Shown one piece after another: positions 17,659-25,973 of a stretch of 64,000 bases of DNA. Origin of the DNA: Clostridioides difficile (lineage in GTDB: Bacteria; Bacillota; Clostridia; Peptostreptococcales; Peptostreptococcaceae); the NCBI GenBank assembly GCA_024919175.1, contig CP103804.1:3658001-3722000 (forward strand). The letters are read 5' to 3'. Positions within the stretch are counted from its first letter, which is position 1, and each line of letters starts with the position of its first letter. The notes beneath the pieces were generated by a model. That model ran no database searches. It worked only from the letters and a program-made list of their open reading frames with translations, and was not told where the DNA came from. Position numbers and translations under genes: made by a program.

Positions 17659-18093
17659 TTAAACTTCTCCAAATTTAAACTTTTTTGCAAATTCCTCTGC
17701 TTCTCCCCTTACATTATCCATATTTCCTGTAAATTTTTCATAAAGCTCATCTAGTATTTCTATAATTTCATCATCACAAATTTTATCATCGGTTTCATTT
17801 TTTAAGTAATAAAAGATTTCTTGCATGTCATTAATAGTCTCTAAATAATCATCCATATTTGTAAATTGTGATGTATATATGTTTTCTATCAATTGCTTTG
17901 TAACTTTTATATCCAGTTCTATTCTTCCATATCCCTTTAAAGTATCATTTCTTGAAGTTATTATATCTTTTACATCCGCTTTGGAAAGTACTAGACCATA
18001 ATACTTAGATTCGTTATTAGTTTCAAGCAATTCATTTCTTTCTATTTCCTTTAAATTTTGATGCATAGAACTCAAAATAATAGGTGATATCAT
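17659..18093 (-). CDS. Small protein of unknown function (probable DUF6323 family)
   Basis: A 144-residue soluble protein (MISPIILSSMHQNLKEIERNELLE...). The central part GLVLSKADVKDIITSRNDTLKGYGRIELD is probably a helical element, and the acidic C-terminal half includes DDEIIEILDELYEKF. No signal or membrane segment. The ATG at 18093 has AAGGAG 9 bases upstream; an earlier in-frame ATG at 18114 has no ribosome site. First gene of a two-gene unit with 16121-17635. Family name is from recall. Confidence 0.75.
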   Translation of the reverse strand: MISPIILSSMHQNLKEIERNELLETNNESKYYGLVLSKADVKDIITSRNDTLKGYGRIELDIKVTKQLIENIYTSQFTNMDDYLETINDMQEIFYYLKNETDDKICDDEIIEILDELYEKFTGNMDNVRGEAEEFAKKFKFGEV

Positions 18094-18180
18094 TTTCAAA
18101 TTCTCCTTTTTCATTTTTCTTATTGACTTTTATGTTATTTTATGCTATAATTAAATTAGTATATATATTTCAACAAAAGA

Positions 18181-18210
18181 ACTACTTATAATAGTATTAT
18201 TATAAGTAGT
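18181..18210. terminator. Hairpin between the zinc-finger gene and the unknown pair
   Basis: Perfect 13-base arms (18181-18193 ACTACTTATAATA and 18198-18210) with a 4-base loop. The plus side ends in TTTTTG; the minus side ends in TTCTTTTG. It probably stops read-through from the gene at 18346-19257. Confidence 0.65.
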
Positions 18211-18345
18211 TTTTGTCAACTCAAAATTACTATTTTAATTAAATTTTTCAATAAAAAAATATATCATTACTCAGATATATTTTTTATAACCATTCATTTA
18301 TTTAATAGTTATTTATAATTAAAATCTAAATAATGATATATTAAG

Positions 18346-19257
18346 TTACTTATCTTTTTTAGCTCTACTTCTGCTTTTCTTTACATTTGAGCAATTTCTA
18401 CAGGAAGGTGAACAGTATTGAGATTTAGAATTTGTAGGTATATAAATTTTTCCACAATACTTACATTTATTTAAAGATGCAGGTTCACTTGTAATTGCAA
18501 ATGCATAGATAGTTTCAATGGCTGTTTTTAACGAATTAAATTCCCATGCAATAGTTGGTTTATCTAATTGGCTTATAGAAAACCCAATCTTTTGAGGATT
18601 AAATCCTCCAGACATAATAGTGACATTTTCAGTTAATAAGTTAGACATATTTTTATAGACACAAATTTGATTAAAATGTCTACACATATCCTTAGAAAAA
18701 TTTACAATCCAATCCAATTGTTCAGTATAAAACTTTGAAAATACTAAATCTAAAATCAAAGGTCTTTTCCCAAAGAATTTTGGTGATTCTTCTCGTTTTG
18801 ATACATCTATACCTCGTTTATATTTTTTAAAGTACACATCTTCATCACTTGCAAATGGAATAAACATATTTATATACTCATCAGTATTTAATATATTCTC
18901 TTTTGTAATATAATTCTTTTCAATCATCAGTACTCTTTCTTCACCAACAATATCTCTATTATATACACTTGAATAAATTAATCCTAACAGTCCATATTTC
19001 TTTACAAATTCGAGTACTTCTTTTTTTAATCTCATTTCTTTAGTTTCTTTTGATATATCTTGTAATGCTTCTTGCCCTATGCGAATTATATCTACTATAA
19101 TTTCATCTGCAACATCAAATGGATTGTACATATTAAATACAGCATCTTCAGTTGGTACTATATACAATTCATCTTCTTCAGTAATTTTATATTCATAATC
19201 ACTATATCGAATCCAATCACTAGCAAAATTTCCAATTAACTCTATATTTTTATTCAT
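18346..19257 (-). CDS. Uncharacterised protein with C-terminal CGNR-like zinc finger
   Basis: A 303-residue soluble protein. The first 260 residues are not recognised. The C-terminus holds a four-Cys finger, CKYCGKIYIPTNSKSQYCSPSC, followed by a basic tail (NVKKSRSRAKKDK), which resembles the C-terminal CGNR zinc fingers of actinobacterial/Firmicute regulators and suggests nucleic-acid binding. GGAGAAT precedes the ATG at 19257. It stands alone, with a hairpin downstream. The function is unknown. Confidence 0.72.
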   Translation of the reverse strand: MNKNIELIGNFASDWIRYSDYEYKITEEDELYIVPTEDAVFNMYNPFDVADEIIVDIIRIGQEALQDISKETKEMRLKKEVLEFVKKYGLLGLIYSSVYNRDIVGEERVLMIEKNYITKENILNTDEYINMFIPFASDEDVYFKKYKRGIDVSKREESPKFFGKRPLILDLVFSKFYTEQLDWIVNFSKDMCRHFNQICVYKNMSNLLTENVTIMSGGFNPQKIGFSISQLDKPTIAWEFNSLKTAIETIYAFAITSEPASLNKCKYCGKIYIPTNSKSQYCSPSCRNCSNVKKSRSRAKKDK

Positions 19258-19471
19258 AATAATATTCTCCTTTTCAACGTAATAGTTAATTTAATTTTTC
19301 TATTACATTTTCAGTTTATTCTATAATTTTCATCATGTCAACTATCTTTTTATTTTTGTATAGTATCAAATAGTATAATAAGTTTAACCTTTCTAGATAT
19401 TAATACTAAAATACTAGCTAAGAGCAAGCTTCTAATTAATTTTATCAAAATCTATTTACTTTTTAAATCAA

Positions 19472-19547
19472 TCTCTTTATAATAATAATTAATGTGTAAT
19501 ATATAAATTCATTTATATATTACACATTAATTATTATTATAAAGAGA
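19472..19547. repeat. Perfect 36-bp inverted repeat upstream of the GIY-YIG-like gene
   Basis: Arms 19472-19507 and 19512-19547 are exact reverse complements over 36 bases around the loop TTCA. The right arm ends in AAAGAGA, which overlaps the Shine-Dalgarno (GAGAGGT) of the gene starting at 19560, so in RNA the ribosome site would be partly paired. It could be a translation-control hairpin or the trace of a small mobile inverted-repeat element. Confidence 0.85.
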
Positions 19548-19559
19548 GGTACCCATAAA

Positions 19560-19913
19560 ATGGATAGAAAACGTGAATTAAAACAATTATACAAAGAAAT
19601 GAAATTTGACATTGGTGTATTTATTATAAAAAATGATACTACTAAAAAGATTTACTTTGGAAAGAGTAATGACATAAAAAGCAAATTTAACTCCCTCAAA
19701 TTTCAACTTGGTGCTGGGTCATGCATGGCAAGAGATTTAAATAATGATTGGAAAAAATATGGAGAAAAAGCATTTACATTTGAAATTTTAGAACTTATAA
19801 AACATGATGATAATAAAACTGAAAAAGACTACTTAGAAGAATTAGACATTTTAGAAATGGTTTGGTTAGAAAAGTTGAAAGAAGACAAATCTTATGAGAT
19901 TTATTCTTTATAA
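19560..19913 (+). CDS. GIY-YIG-like nuclease domain protein, probably degenerate
   Basis: A 117-residue protein whose residues 18-85 match the GIY-YIG layout: GVFIIKNDTTKKIYFGKSNDIKSKF in place of the GIY...YIG strands, then a helix and DLNNDWKKYGEKAFTFEILE. The conserved catalytic Arg after the second strand appears to be Lys here (NDIKSKF), so activity is doubtful. The Tyr positions are Phe in GVF and Tyr/Phe in YFG. GAGAGGT lies 10 bases before the ATG, partly within the 36-bp inverted repeat. Monocistronic, with a terminator-like hairpin downstream shared with cwp25. Confidence 0.65.
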   Translation: MDRKRELKQLYKEMKFDIGVFIIKNDTTKKIYFGKSNDIKSKFNSLKFQLGAGSCMARDLNNDWKKYGEKAFTFEILELIKHDDNKTEKDYLEELDILEMVWLEKLKEDKSYEIYSL

Positions 19914-20027
19914 AAAATAGGCATCATAGCTTCTTTTTTGATGTAAGCATGATAGAGTTGAATTATCATACAATTTTGTGCATGGCTAAATTTAATTTTA
20001 ATATATAATTTTGATGCATAATAAAAA

Positions 20028-20071
20028 AAATCTTCTAATTGATTTTTATTATAAAATCAACTAGAAGATTT
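20028..20071 (-). terminator. Terminator of cwp25
   Basis: Arms 20028-20046 and 20053-20071 pair over 19 bases with one mismatch. On the minus strand the stem is followed by eight Ts, 95 bases beyond the cwp25 stop. It can also end the convergent plus-strand gene. Confidence 0.8.
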
Positions 20072-20165
20072 ATATAGTTTGACATTCATACACTATATAT
20101 CACTAAAATATAAGCATTATACTGACTTTTACCATATATTATGTATTTACTTTACTAATAGCATT

Positions 20166-21107
20166 CTATTTTTTTGTAGCCTCTAAACATTGCTCTATAA
20201 CCTTATTATCATTTATGCCTATTGCAGTAACTTTATTAGCATTATTTAATATACTCTTATCGCTTTTATCTGAAACTAAAACAACAGGAGTATTTTTAGC
20301 CATTGGTGAAGCAACTAAAGCATAAACTAAATCATCTCCACTTGCTACATAGAAATCTTTTGTTTCACTATAAAACTTCTTGATTACATTCTTATTAGTT
20401 TCATATCTATCACTACCATCAATTCTAGTTGCTCTATATCTACTTACTATATAATCACTTAGTGTAGATTTTCCTCCAACTGCATATACTGGAACAGGTG
20501 AAACTCCAAACCATGGGTCTAAATCTGTATCTTCTGCTGCTGAAGCTATATCCTTTGTCAATAGAATAGGAGCACCATCTCTATACGCAACAGACGCAAC
20601 ACTCACTGCATCAGCTTCATCTTTAAATCCGTTTACTAAAAACGTTTTATCACTGCTTTTTATCTTTTCTATTTCAGCTGCGATTTTATAACTTGTATCT
20701 ACTCTATCTACTCCATCAATTCTTATAACCTGCATTCTTCTCATAAGTAGCATTTTTTCTACATCTTTACTTATAGTGTTTTCGCCACCTATTATATATA
20801 TCTTAGTAACTCTATTAAGCCTTTGTAAAGTGGCCTCTGGTATATCATCCTTATTAGTTAATAAAATTGCTGCATTATTTACCCCTGCAAGACCACTAGC
20901 AGAAATACCATCTACCATTGTAGAATCAGAATTTATAAGTACAGCTGTTGTATAATCTTGCTTATCTGCAATAATACCAGCTGTTTCATATTTATCTGTT
21001 CCTTTGATATTTTCGATTTTATCTAGTGCATTTGCTGATGTTGGGAAACTAACACTTAATAATAATGCTGAAATACCTAATGCTAATATTCTTTTACTAA
21101 ACTTCAT
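20166..21107 (-). CDS. cwp25: Cell-wall protein with CWB2 repeats (Cwp25)
   Basis: A secreted 313-residue protein. The signal peptide MKFSKRILALGISALLLSV ends near ANA (about residue 27). The mature part is nothing but three cell-wall-binding type 2 modules, each opening with a D-R-Y/D-T/E motif (GTDKYETAGIIA, GVDRVDTSYKIA, GSDRYETNKNVI) and each containing an IIGG/AVGG strand turn. CWB2 modules anchor C. difficile proteins to anionic wall polymer PSII. There is no separate functional domain, unlike most Cwp proteins. GGGAGGT precedes the ATG. The gene name is recalled from the C. difficile Cwp family and its position relative to opp and acn. Confidence 0.8.
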   Translation of the reverse strand: MKFSKRILALGISALLLSVSFPTSANALDKIENIKGTDKYETAGIIADKQDYTTAVLINSDSTMVDGISASGLAGVNNAAILLTNKDDIPEATLQRLNRVTKIYIIGGENTISKDVEKMLLMRRMQVIRIDGVDRVDTSYKIAAEIEKIKSSDKTFLVNGFKDEADAVSVASVAYRDGAPILLTKDIASAAEDTDLDPWFGVSPVPVYAVGGKSTLSDYIVSRYRATRIDGSDRYETNKNVIKKFYSETKDFYVASGDDLVYALVASPMAKNTPVVLVSDKSDKSILNNANKVTAIGINDNKVIEQCLEATKK

Positions 21108-21147
21108 AAATTACCTCCCTCAAAATAAATATACTTAGTATCAGTAT

Positions 21148-21176
21148 AATATAAATTCGCTTAAAAGTAGTGTAAA
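21148..21176 (-). promoter_or_regulatory. Sigma-A promoter of cwp25
   Basis: -35 TTTACA (21171-21176) and -10 TATATT (21148-21153) with a 17-base spacer on the minus strand. The -35 lies inside the terminator hairpin of the preceding gene. Confidence 0.65.
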
Positions 21177-21188
21177 AATAGTTACACT
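21169..21188 (-). terminator. Short hairpin after the glycosyltransferase gene
   Basis: AGTGTAA (21169-21175) pairs with TTACACT (21182-21188). It lies 22 bases beyond the glycosyltransferase stop; the T tract is stronger on the plus side. Confidence 0.5.
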
Positions 21189-21209
21189 TTTTTTATAATT
21201 TAAATCACT

Positions 21210-22484
21210 CTAAATTAGACACATCTCATCCATTGAAATAACTTCATTCATCCTATAAGCTAAACCATCCCATGTTTTTTTTGACATATCTACAAACGAC
21301 CTTTTATCTAAATTAGATAATAGATACTGTATTTTAGAATCCATTGCATTATATAAATTCTTCTCAAATATAGGTAACTCTTCTTCATTTGGAATATCTT
21401 CTCCATGCATAGAGGGTAGAGTTACATATTCTATATTACCAGAATCATTAATCTCACTACCAATCCATTCCCTAACACCAGGAATATCAGTGGTAATCAC
21501 ATCCAGTCCACATGATAAAGCCTCTAAAACTACAACTGGCAGCCCTTCATAAAATGATGGTAATACAAATAGATGTGACTTATTAAATAACTCAGCTAAG
21601 TCATTTTGGTCTAATTTTCCTAAAAAATTCATTTTAAATGTAGACTGACTCGCAAGCTTAACAATCTCATTGTAAGATTCAACATCACTTCCTGTACCTG
21701 CAAAATTGACTTCTATTAAATCTTTACGATAGATTAGTCTGGATATAGCTTTTATAAATGGAATCAATCCTTTTGATTTGCATATCTTCCCTGCAAATAC
21801 TATCCTTATCTTATCACTTTGCATTTTATAATTTTTATCATAAAATACACTATCATTATATCCACTTCCAATCACGACTACCTTACTATCACTTACTCCA
21901 AAAGTTTTTATGATATCATCTTTTTGCTTTTTATGAAGAGCAAATATTAAATCCAACTTTTTTATATTGGATATTATATATTCTTTTTCTAAATCTATAG
22001 TATTTAACTGTCTTAAACAAGTTCCATGACAAACAGACATAACTTTAATACCTTTCACAATCTCTCTAACAAATGCAGTTAAAAGATATAAATGATGACA
22101 TATTATAATATCTGGATTAAAATCTTCCATAGCTCTGTCTATATTTATTTTAAATTGATGTTTTAATCTGTTTATCATTTCTACATTTAAATCTCTATAT
22201 CTAGTACTTTCATATGGCATAGAATCACTCATTCCTACAACAGGAAAATTTAATTCTCCACAATTATACTTTACTGGATAAAAACTTACATCACTTGAAA
22301 AACAGTTTACATCATCATCAACATCTATACCTGCAATTACAGCTTGCTCATGACCTATTTTTTCAAACCCTTTTATCATACCACACATGTATATTCCACT
22401 ACCCGTACTATTTGGTTTTTGTGTTATTATATGAAGAATTTTCACTTTTTTACTTACCGCCCCTCTAAAATTAAACAATTTCAT
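21210..22484 (-). CDS. Family 4 glycosyltransferase
   Basis: A 424-residue GT-B retaining glycosyltransferase. The N-terminal domain has HIITQKPNSTGSGIYMCGMIKGFE and ICHHLYLLTAFV; the nucleotide-sugar domain has VFAGKICKSKGLIPFIKAI and the E-x7-E motif in PSFYEGLPVVVLEALSCG. No membrane segment. The start at 22484 lies 5 bases after the PP2C gene without a clear Shine-Dalgarno; a GTG at 22445 (VKILHIITQK) behind AGAGGGG is an alternative. Co-transcribed with the phosphatase. The acceptor is unknown, possibly a wall or surface glycan because cwp25 follows. Confidence 0.85.
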   Translation of the reverse strand: MKLFNFRGAVSKKVKILHIITQKPNSTGSGIYMCGMIKGFEKIGHEQAVIAGIDVDDDVNCFSSDVSFYPVKYNCGELNFPVVGMSDSMPYESTRYRDLNVEMINRLKHQFKINIDRAMEDFNPDIIICHHLYLLTAFVREIVKGIKVMSVCHGTCLRQLNTIDLEKEYIISNIKKLDLIFALHKKQKDDIIKTFGVSDSKVVVIGSGYNDSVFYDKNYKMQSDKIRIVFAGKICKSKGLIPFIKAISRLIYRKDLIEVNFAGTGSDVESYNEIVKLASQSTFKMNFLGKLDQNDLAELFNKSHLFVLPSFYEGLPVVVLEALSCGLDVITTDIPGVREWIGSEINDSGNIEYVTLPSMHGEDIPNEEELPIFEKNLYNAMDSKIQYLLSNLDKRSFVDMSKKTWDGLAYRMNEVISMDEMCLI

Positions 22485-22489
22485 ATAAT

Positions 22490-23344
22490 CTAATCATTAT
22501 ATATATCTAGATACAAACAAGATGAATCATCTTTTACTTTAAATCTTGGAACCTTAATTGCTTTATAGTCATTATCCTCAAAGTATCTAACTTTATTGTG
22601 TATATATCCTATGCCAAATTTTTCTGCTATACGTATCAATTCTTCTTCTTTGATGAGGTTATATCTATCACAAGCACTTGTAAAACCATCACTTGTTAAC
22701 ATCAGCTGAAAATCTTTTTTTATTTCTAAGTATCCGTATATTGAGTTTTCCACAGCATCCTCATCAAAATCCAATATCCAGTATCCTTCTTTAGTATTCT
22801 TTTTCAATCTGTTGCTTACTATTGTATTCATTACACTTGACTTTATCTCATCAAAAGTCATTTCTTCTAAATTAGAAAGCTTACTCATTTTATCAAATAC
22901 AGAATTATCGAATTTACAAATAGTTCTATCTTTTATGACTTTAGAATCTCCATTTTTAATAAACAAAGTACAATCACCTAATAAAAAATACTCTACTTTA
23001 TTTTCATGAAATTTAACAATAGCTATAGAACTTGATGGTAAATCCAATTTTTCAACCTTTATTCCATTTAACTTTGTCTCATACTCTTTTTTAATTTCTA
23101 TTATCCCATTATTGACAATGCTCTTTAATGATTCTTCTTTACTCATATTTTTATATAAATACTTATTCCACCACTGAACATACCATCTTGCATCACTTTC
23201 ATCTGATACTAAATTTCTTCCATTGAGTCCTGTCGCACCATCTAAAACCCATGCCCCAAATGGACTTATCCCAACTACATCTTCATTAAATTTAGCTGTA
23301 CCTTGACTACACAATAGGCTATAGTCTCTTATATTTAAAGCCAT
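22490..23344 (-). CDS. PP2C-like serine/threonine phosphatase
   Basis: A 284-residue soluble protein with the PPM/PP2C motifs in order: NEDVVG (about residue 20), WVLDGATG, SSSIAIVKF, FLLGDCTLFI, LMLTSDGFTSACD and a terminal DDSSCLYL. The Asp residues of DGATG, SDGF and the final DD are the metal ligands of the family. It is quite divergent from the Stp phosphatase that pairs with PrkC. The ATG at 23344 has GGAGG 5 bases upstream. Its operon partner is a glycosyltransferase, an unusual pairing that suggests control of a glycosylation step. Confidence 0.8.
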   Translation of the reverse strand: MALNIRDYSLLCSQGTAKFNEDVVGISPFGAWVLDGATGLNGRNLVSDESDARWYVQWWNKYLYKNMSKEESLKSIVNNGIIEIKKEYETKLNGIKVEKLDLPSSSIAIVKFHENKVEYFLLGDCTLFIKNGDSKVIKDRTICKFDNSVFDKMSKLSNLEEMTFDEIKSSVMNTIVSNRLKKNTKEGYWILDFDEDAVENSIYGYLEIKKDFQLMLTSDGFTSACDRYNLIKEEELIRIAEKFGIGYIHNKVRYFEDNDYKAIKVPRFKVKDDSSCLYLDIYND

Positions 23345-23404
23345 ATCATCCTCCAAATTAAATATCTAAAAATAAAGTTCTATTTAAAATTATACAACAA
23401 ATAA

Positions 23405-23437
23405 AAAAATCTACAACAAAACTTGTTGTAGATTTTT
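23405..23437 (-). terminator. Terminator of the AICAR formyltransferase gene
   Basis: Perfect 14-base arms (23405-23418, 23424-23437) and a T-rich tail on the minus strand, 26 bases after the stop codon. Confidence 0.85.
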
Positions 23438-23462
23438 AATTTAATAGTATTTATTTTATATT

Positions 23463-24638
23463 CTAGTGATGGAATAATCTATTTTTAGTAAATGCCATAA
23501 CTATATTGTACTTATTACAAGTTAATATAACATTATCATCACGAATAGAGCCACCTGGTTGTGCTATAAAACTTACTCCACTTCTTTTAGCACGTTCTAT
23601 ATTATCTCCAAATGGGAAAAATGCATCAGAACCAAGTGCTACTCCTGTTAAAGTTTTAAGCCATGCCCTTTTGCCTTCTCCAGTAAGAGGTTCTGGTTTT
23701 TCCTCAAATAAATTTTGCCATATACCATCAGCAAGTACATCCATATAATCATCAGAAAGATATACATCAATAGTGTTATCTCTATCTGGACGACCTATAT
23801 CTTTTTTAAATTTCAAATTTAATACTTTAGGATGTTGACGAAGATACCAAGTATCTGCTTTATTACCTGCAAGTCTAGTACAGTGAATACGTGATTGTTG
23901 TCCTGCACCTACTCCTATTACTTGTCCATCTTTAGCATAGCAAACTGAATTTGATTGTGTATATTTTAATGTGATAAGAGCTATAATTAAATCACGTTTT
24001 GCATTATCTGTAAATATTTTATTATCTGTTGGAATGTATTTTAATAAGTCTTCATTTATTAATATTTCATTTCTACCTTGTTCAAAAGTAATTCCATAAA
24101 CATCCTTTGTTTCAATAGGTTCAGGTGTATAATTTTCATCAATTTTTACAATATTATAATTCCCTTTACGCTTTCCTTTTAATATTTCAAGAGCCTCATC
24201 TGTATATCCTGGAGCTATTACACCATCAGAAACTTCTCTTGCTATTATAGTTGCAGTTTCTTTATCACACACATCTGAAAGTGCTATAAAGTCTCCATAA
24301 GAAGACATTCTATCTGCCCCTCTTGCCATTGCATAAGCACAAGCTAATGGAGAAAGCTCTAAATCATCAACAAAGTATATTTGCTTTAAAGTATCTGATA
24401 ACGGTACACCTACTGCTGCACCTGCTGGACTTACATGTTTAAATGAAGTTGCTGCTGGAAGACCAGTAGCCTCTTTTAATTCTTTTACAAGTTGCCAACT
24501 ATTAAATGCATCCAAAAAATTTATGTATCCAGGCTTTCCATTTAATACTTCTATAGGAAGTTCTCCATTTTTCATATAAATTTTTGATGGTTTTTGGTTT
24601 GGATTACAGCCATACTTTAGTTCTAGTTCTTTTGCCAT
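23463..24638 (-). CDS. Stand-alone AICAR formyltransferase (PurH-like, no IMP cyclohydrolase domain)
   Basis: Catalyses formyl transfer from 10-formyl-tetrahydrofolate to AICAR, the penultimate step of purine synthesis. The 391 residues correspond only to the AICARFT half of PurH: the catalytic Lys-His in SFKHVSPAGAAVG, AYAMARGADRMSSYGDFIALSD, the folate-site phrase IGVGAGQQSRIHCTRLAG and SDAFFPFGDNIERA. The N-terminal cyclohydrolase domain is absent, whereas bifunctional PurH is about 510 residues. It is not in a purine operon. The ATG has GAGAGGGATGA upstream. It may be a second enzyme next to a normal purH elsewhere, or serve a side pathway. Confidence 0.85.
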   Translation of the reverse strand: MAKELELKYGCNPNQKPSKIYMKNGELPIEVLNGKPGYINFLDAFNSWQLVKELKEATGLPAATSFKHVSPAGAAVGVPLSDTLKQIYFVDDLELSPLACAYAMARGADRMSSYGDFIALSDVCDKETATIIAREVSDGVIAPGYTDEALEILKGKRKGNYNIVKIDENYTPEPIETKDVYGITFEQGRNEILINEDLLKYIPTDNKIFTDNAKRDLIIALITLKYTQSNSVCYAKDGQVIGVGAGQQSRIHCTRLAGNKADTWYLRQHPKVLNLKFKKDIGRPDRDNTIDVYLSDDYMDVLADGIWQNLFEEKPEPLTGEGKRAWLKTLTGVALGSDAFFPFGDNIERAKRSGVSFIAQPGGSIRDDNVILTCNKYNIVMAFTKNRLFHH

Positions 24639-24735
24639 ATACTCATCCCTCTCTATAGTAAATTAATCTAAATTTGATTAATTCCATATTAATTAAATTA
24701 TTCGTACTAATAAAATTATATGGCATATTTATCCA

Positions 24736-25620
24736 TTAATCAACTATATTTTTTAAAACTCCTATTCCTTCGACTTTACACTCAACTACATCACCATGTT
24801 TTAAATATACTTGAGGATTCATTCCCATAGCAACACCTGCTGGAGTTCCAGTTGAAATTATATCTCCTGGCTTTAGAGTCATTCCTCTTGATAAATCACT
24901 TATTACAGTAGGTATATCAAATATAAAATATTCTGTATTAGAATTTTGTCTTACTTCTCCATTTACCACACTACTTATATCTAATTTTAAAGGATGTTCA
25001 AATTCTTCTTTATGTACTATACAAGGTCCCATAGATGTATGTGTATCTAAACTTTTTCCTCTATACCACTGCACATGTTTATCTTGAAGTGCTCTTTCAC
25101 TTATATCATTCATTACTGTATATCCAAATATATATTCATAGGCATCTTCTTTTGATATGTTTATACCTTCTTTTCCTATAATTACTGCAAGTTCTGATTC
25201 ATAATCCAACTTTTCTACTAAGTCTCCATGTAAACTTATCTTATCATCCACCCCAATTACCTTATCTGCTCTTTTAGAGAAATAAATTGGATAGTCTGGC
25301 ATAACTACATTTTTTATAACACCATCTGGAATTTCATTGACATGGTCTTTATAGTTGAGACCTAGACATATAATATCTTTTTTAGGTCTTACAATTGGGG
25401 AACATAATTTCACTTCTTCTAACTTATAACACTTTGTATTTTCAAATGAATTGTTTTTTATTTTTTCTAAATCTCCTGTGGATACATTTTCAATAAAATC
25501 ATTCATATCTGTATATAATTTACTTAATCCTAAACTATTAATTTCATATATACTATTTGTTTCTGAGTTAAATACACCTATATTTTCTTCATTGCCAGTA
25601 CAGAAAGTTACAAATTTCAT
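24736..25620 (-). CDS. Fumarylacetoacetate hydrolase (FAH) family protein
   Basis: A 294-residue protein with the C-terminal FAH fold: CLGLNYKDHVNE, KLDYESELAVIIGKEG (acidic metal ligands), GYTVMNDISERALQ, KSLDTHTSMGPCIV and ISTGTPAGVAMG. Members include ureidoglycolate lyases, acylpyruvases, oxaloacetate decarboxylases and 2-hydroxyhepta-2,4-diene-1,7-dioate isomerases, so the reaction cannot be fixed. The ATG at 25620 has GGAGG at good spacing. Monocistronic between the purine enzyme and the EIIA gene. Confidence 0.85.
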   Translation of the reverse strand: MKFVTFCTGNEENIGVFNSETNSIYEINSLGLSKLYTDMNDFIENVSTGDLEKIKNNSFENTKCYKLEEVKLCSPIVRPKKDIICLGLNYKDHVNEIPDGVIKNVVMPDYPIYFSKRADKVIGVDDKISLHGDLVEKLDYESELAVIIGKEGINISKEDAYEYIFGYTVMNDISERALQDKHVQWYRGKSLDTHTSMGPCIVHKEEFEHPLKLDISSVVNGEVRQNSNTEYFIFDIPTVISDLSRGMTLKPGDIISTGTPAGVAMGMNPQVYLKHGDVVECKVEGIGVLKNIVD

Positions 25621-25973
25621 TTCTATTCCTCCATTCAATAAGTTGATTAATAATATTTTATTTTTATTAGTTTATATAAATTGTAATAGATAATATATAT
25701 ATGTCAATATATATTTAAAAATAGAGTTCTAAAAAGTGCAATAATTCTTAAATATCAGAAATTAACGAAAATAAAATAATTAGTAAAAATCAGATAATTA
25801 TAATAAGATATTTTTAAAAAACTTTATTTATACAGATAAATTTTCCTTAAAACACAATAAAAAAGGTATGCTTAATAAAATAAGCATACCTAAACTCTTT
25901 CAATATTATTATATTCAACCATTTTGTGGTTATAATATTTTTTATTTGGATAAAACTTCTTGGTGAAACCTAT
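25621..25973. other. Intergenic stretch between the FAH gene and EIIA
   Basis: Very AT-rich. It contains the promoter region of the FAH gene (not resolved) and the terminator at 25865-25890. No reading frame stands out. Confidence 0.55.
25865..25890 (-). terminator. Terminator of the treA-EIIA operon
   Basis: GGTATGCTTA (25865-25874) pairs perfectly with 25881-25890 and is followed on the minus strand by TTTTTTATTG, 84 bases beyond the EIIA stop. Confidence 0.85.
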
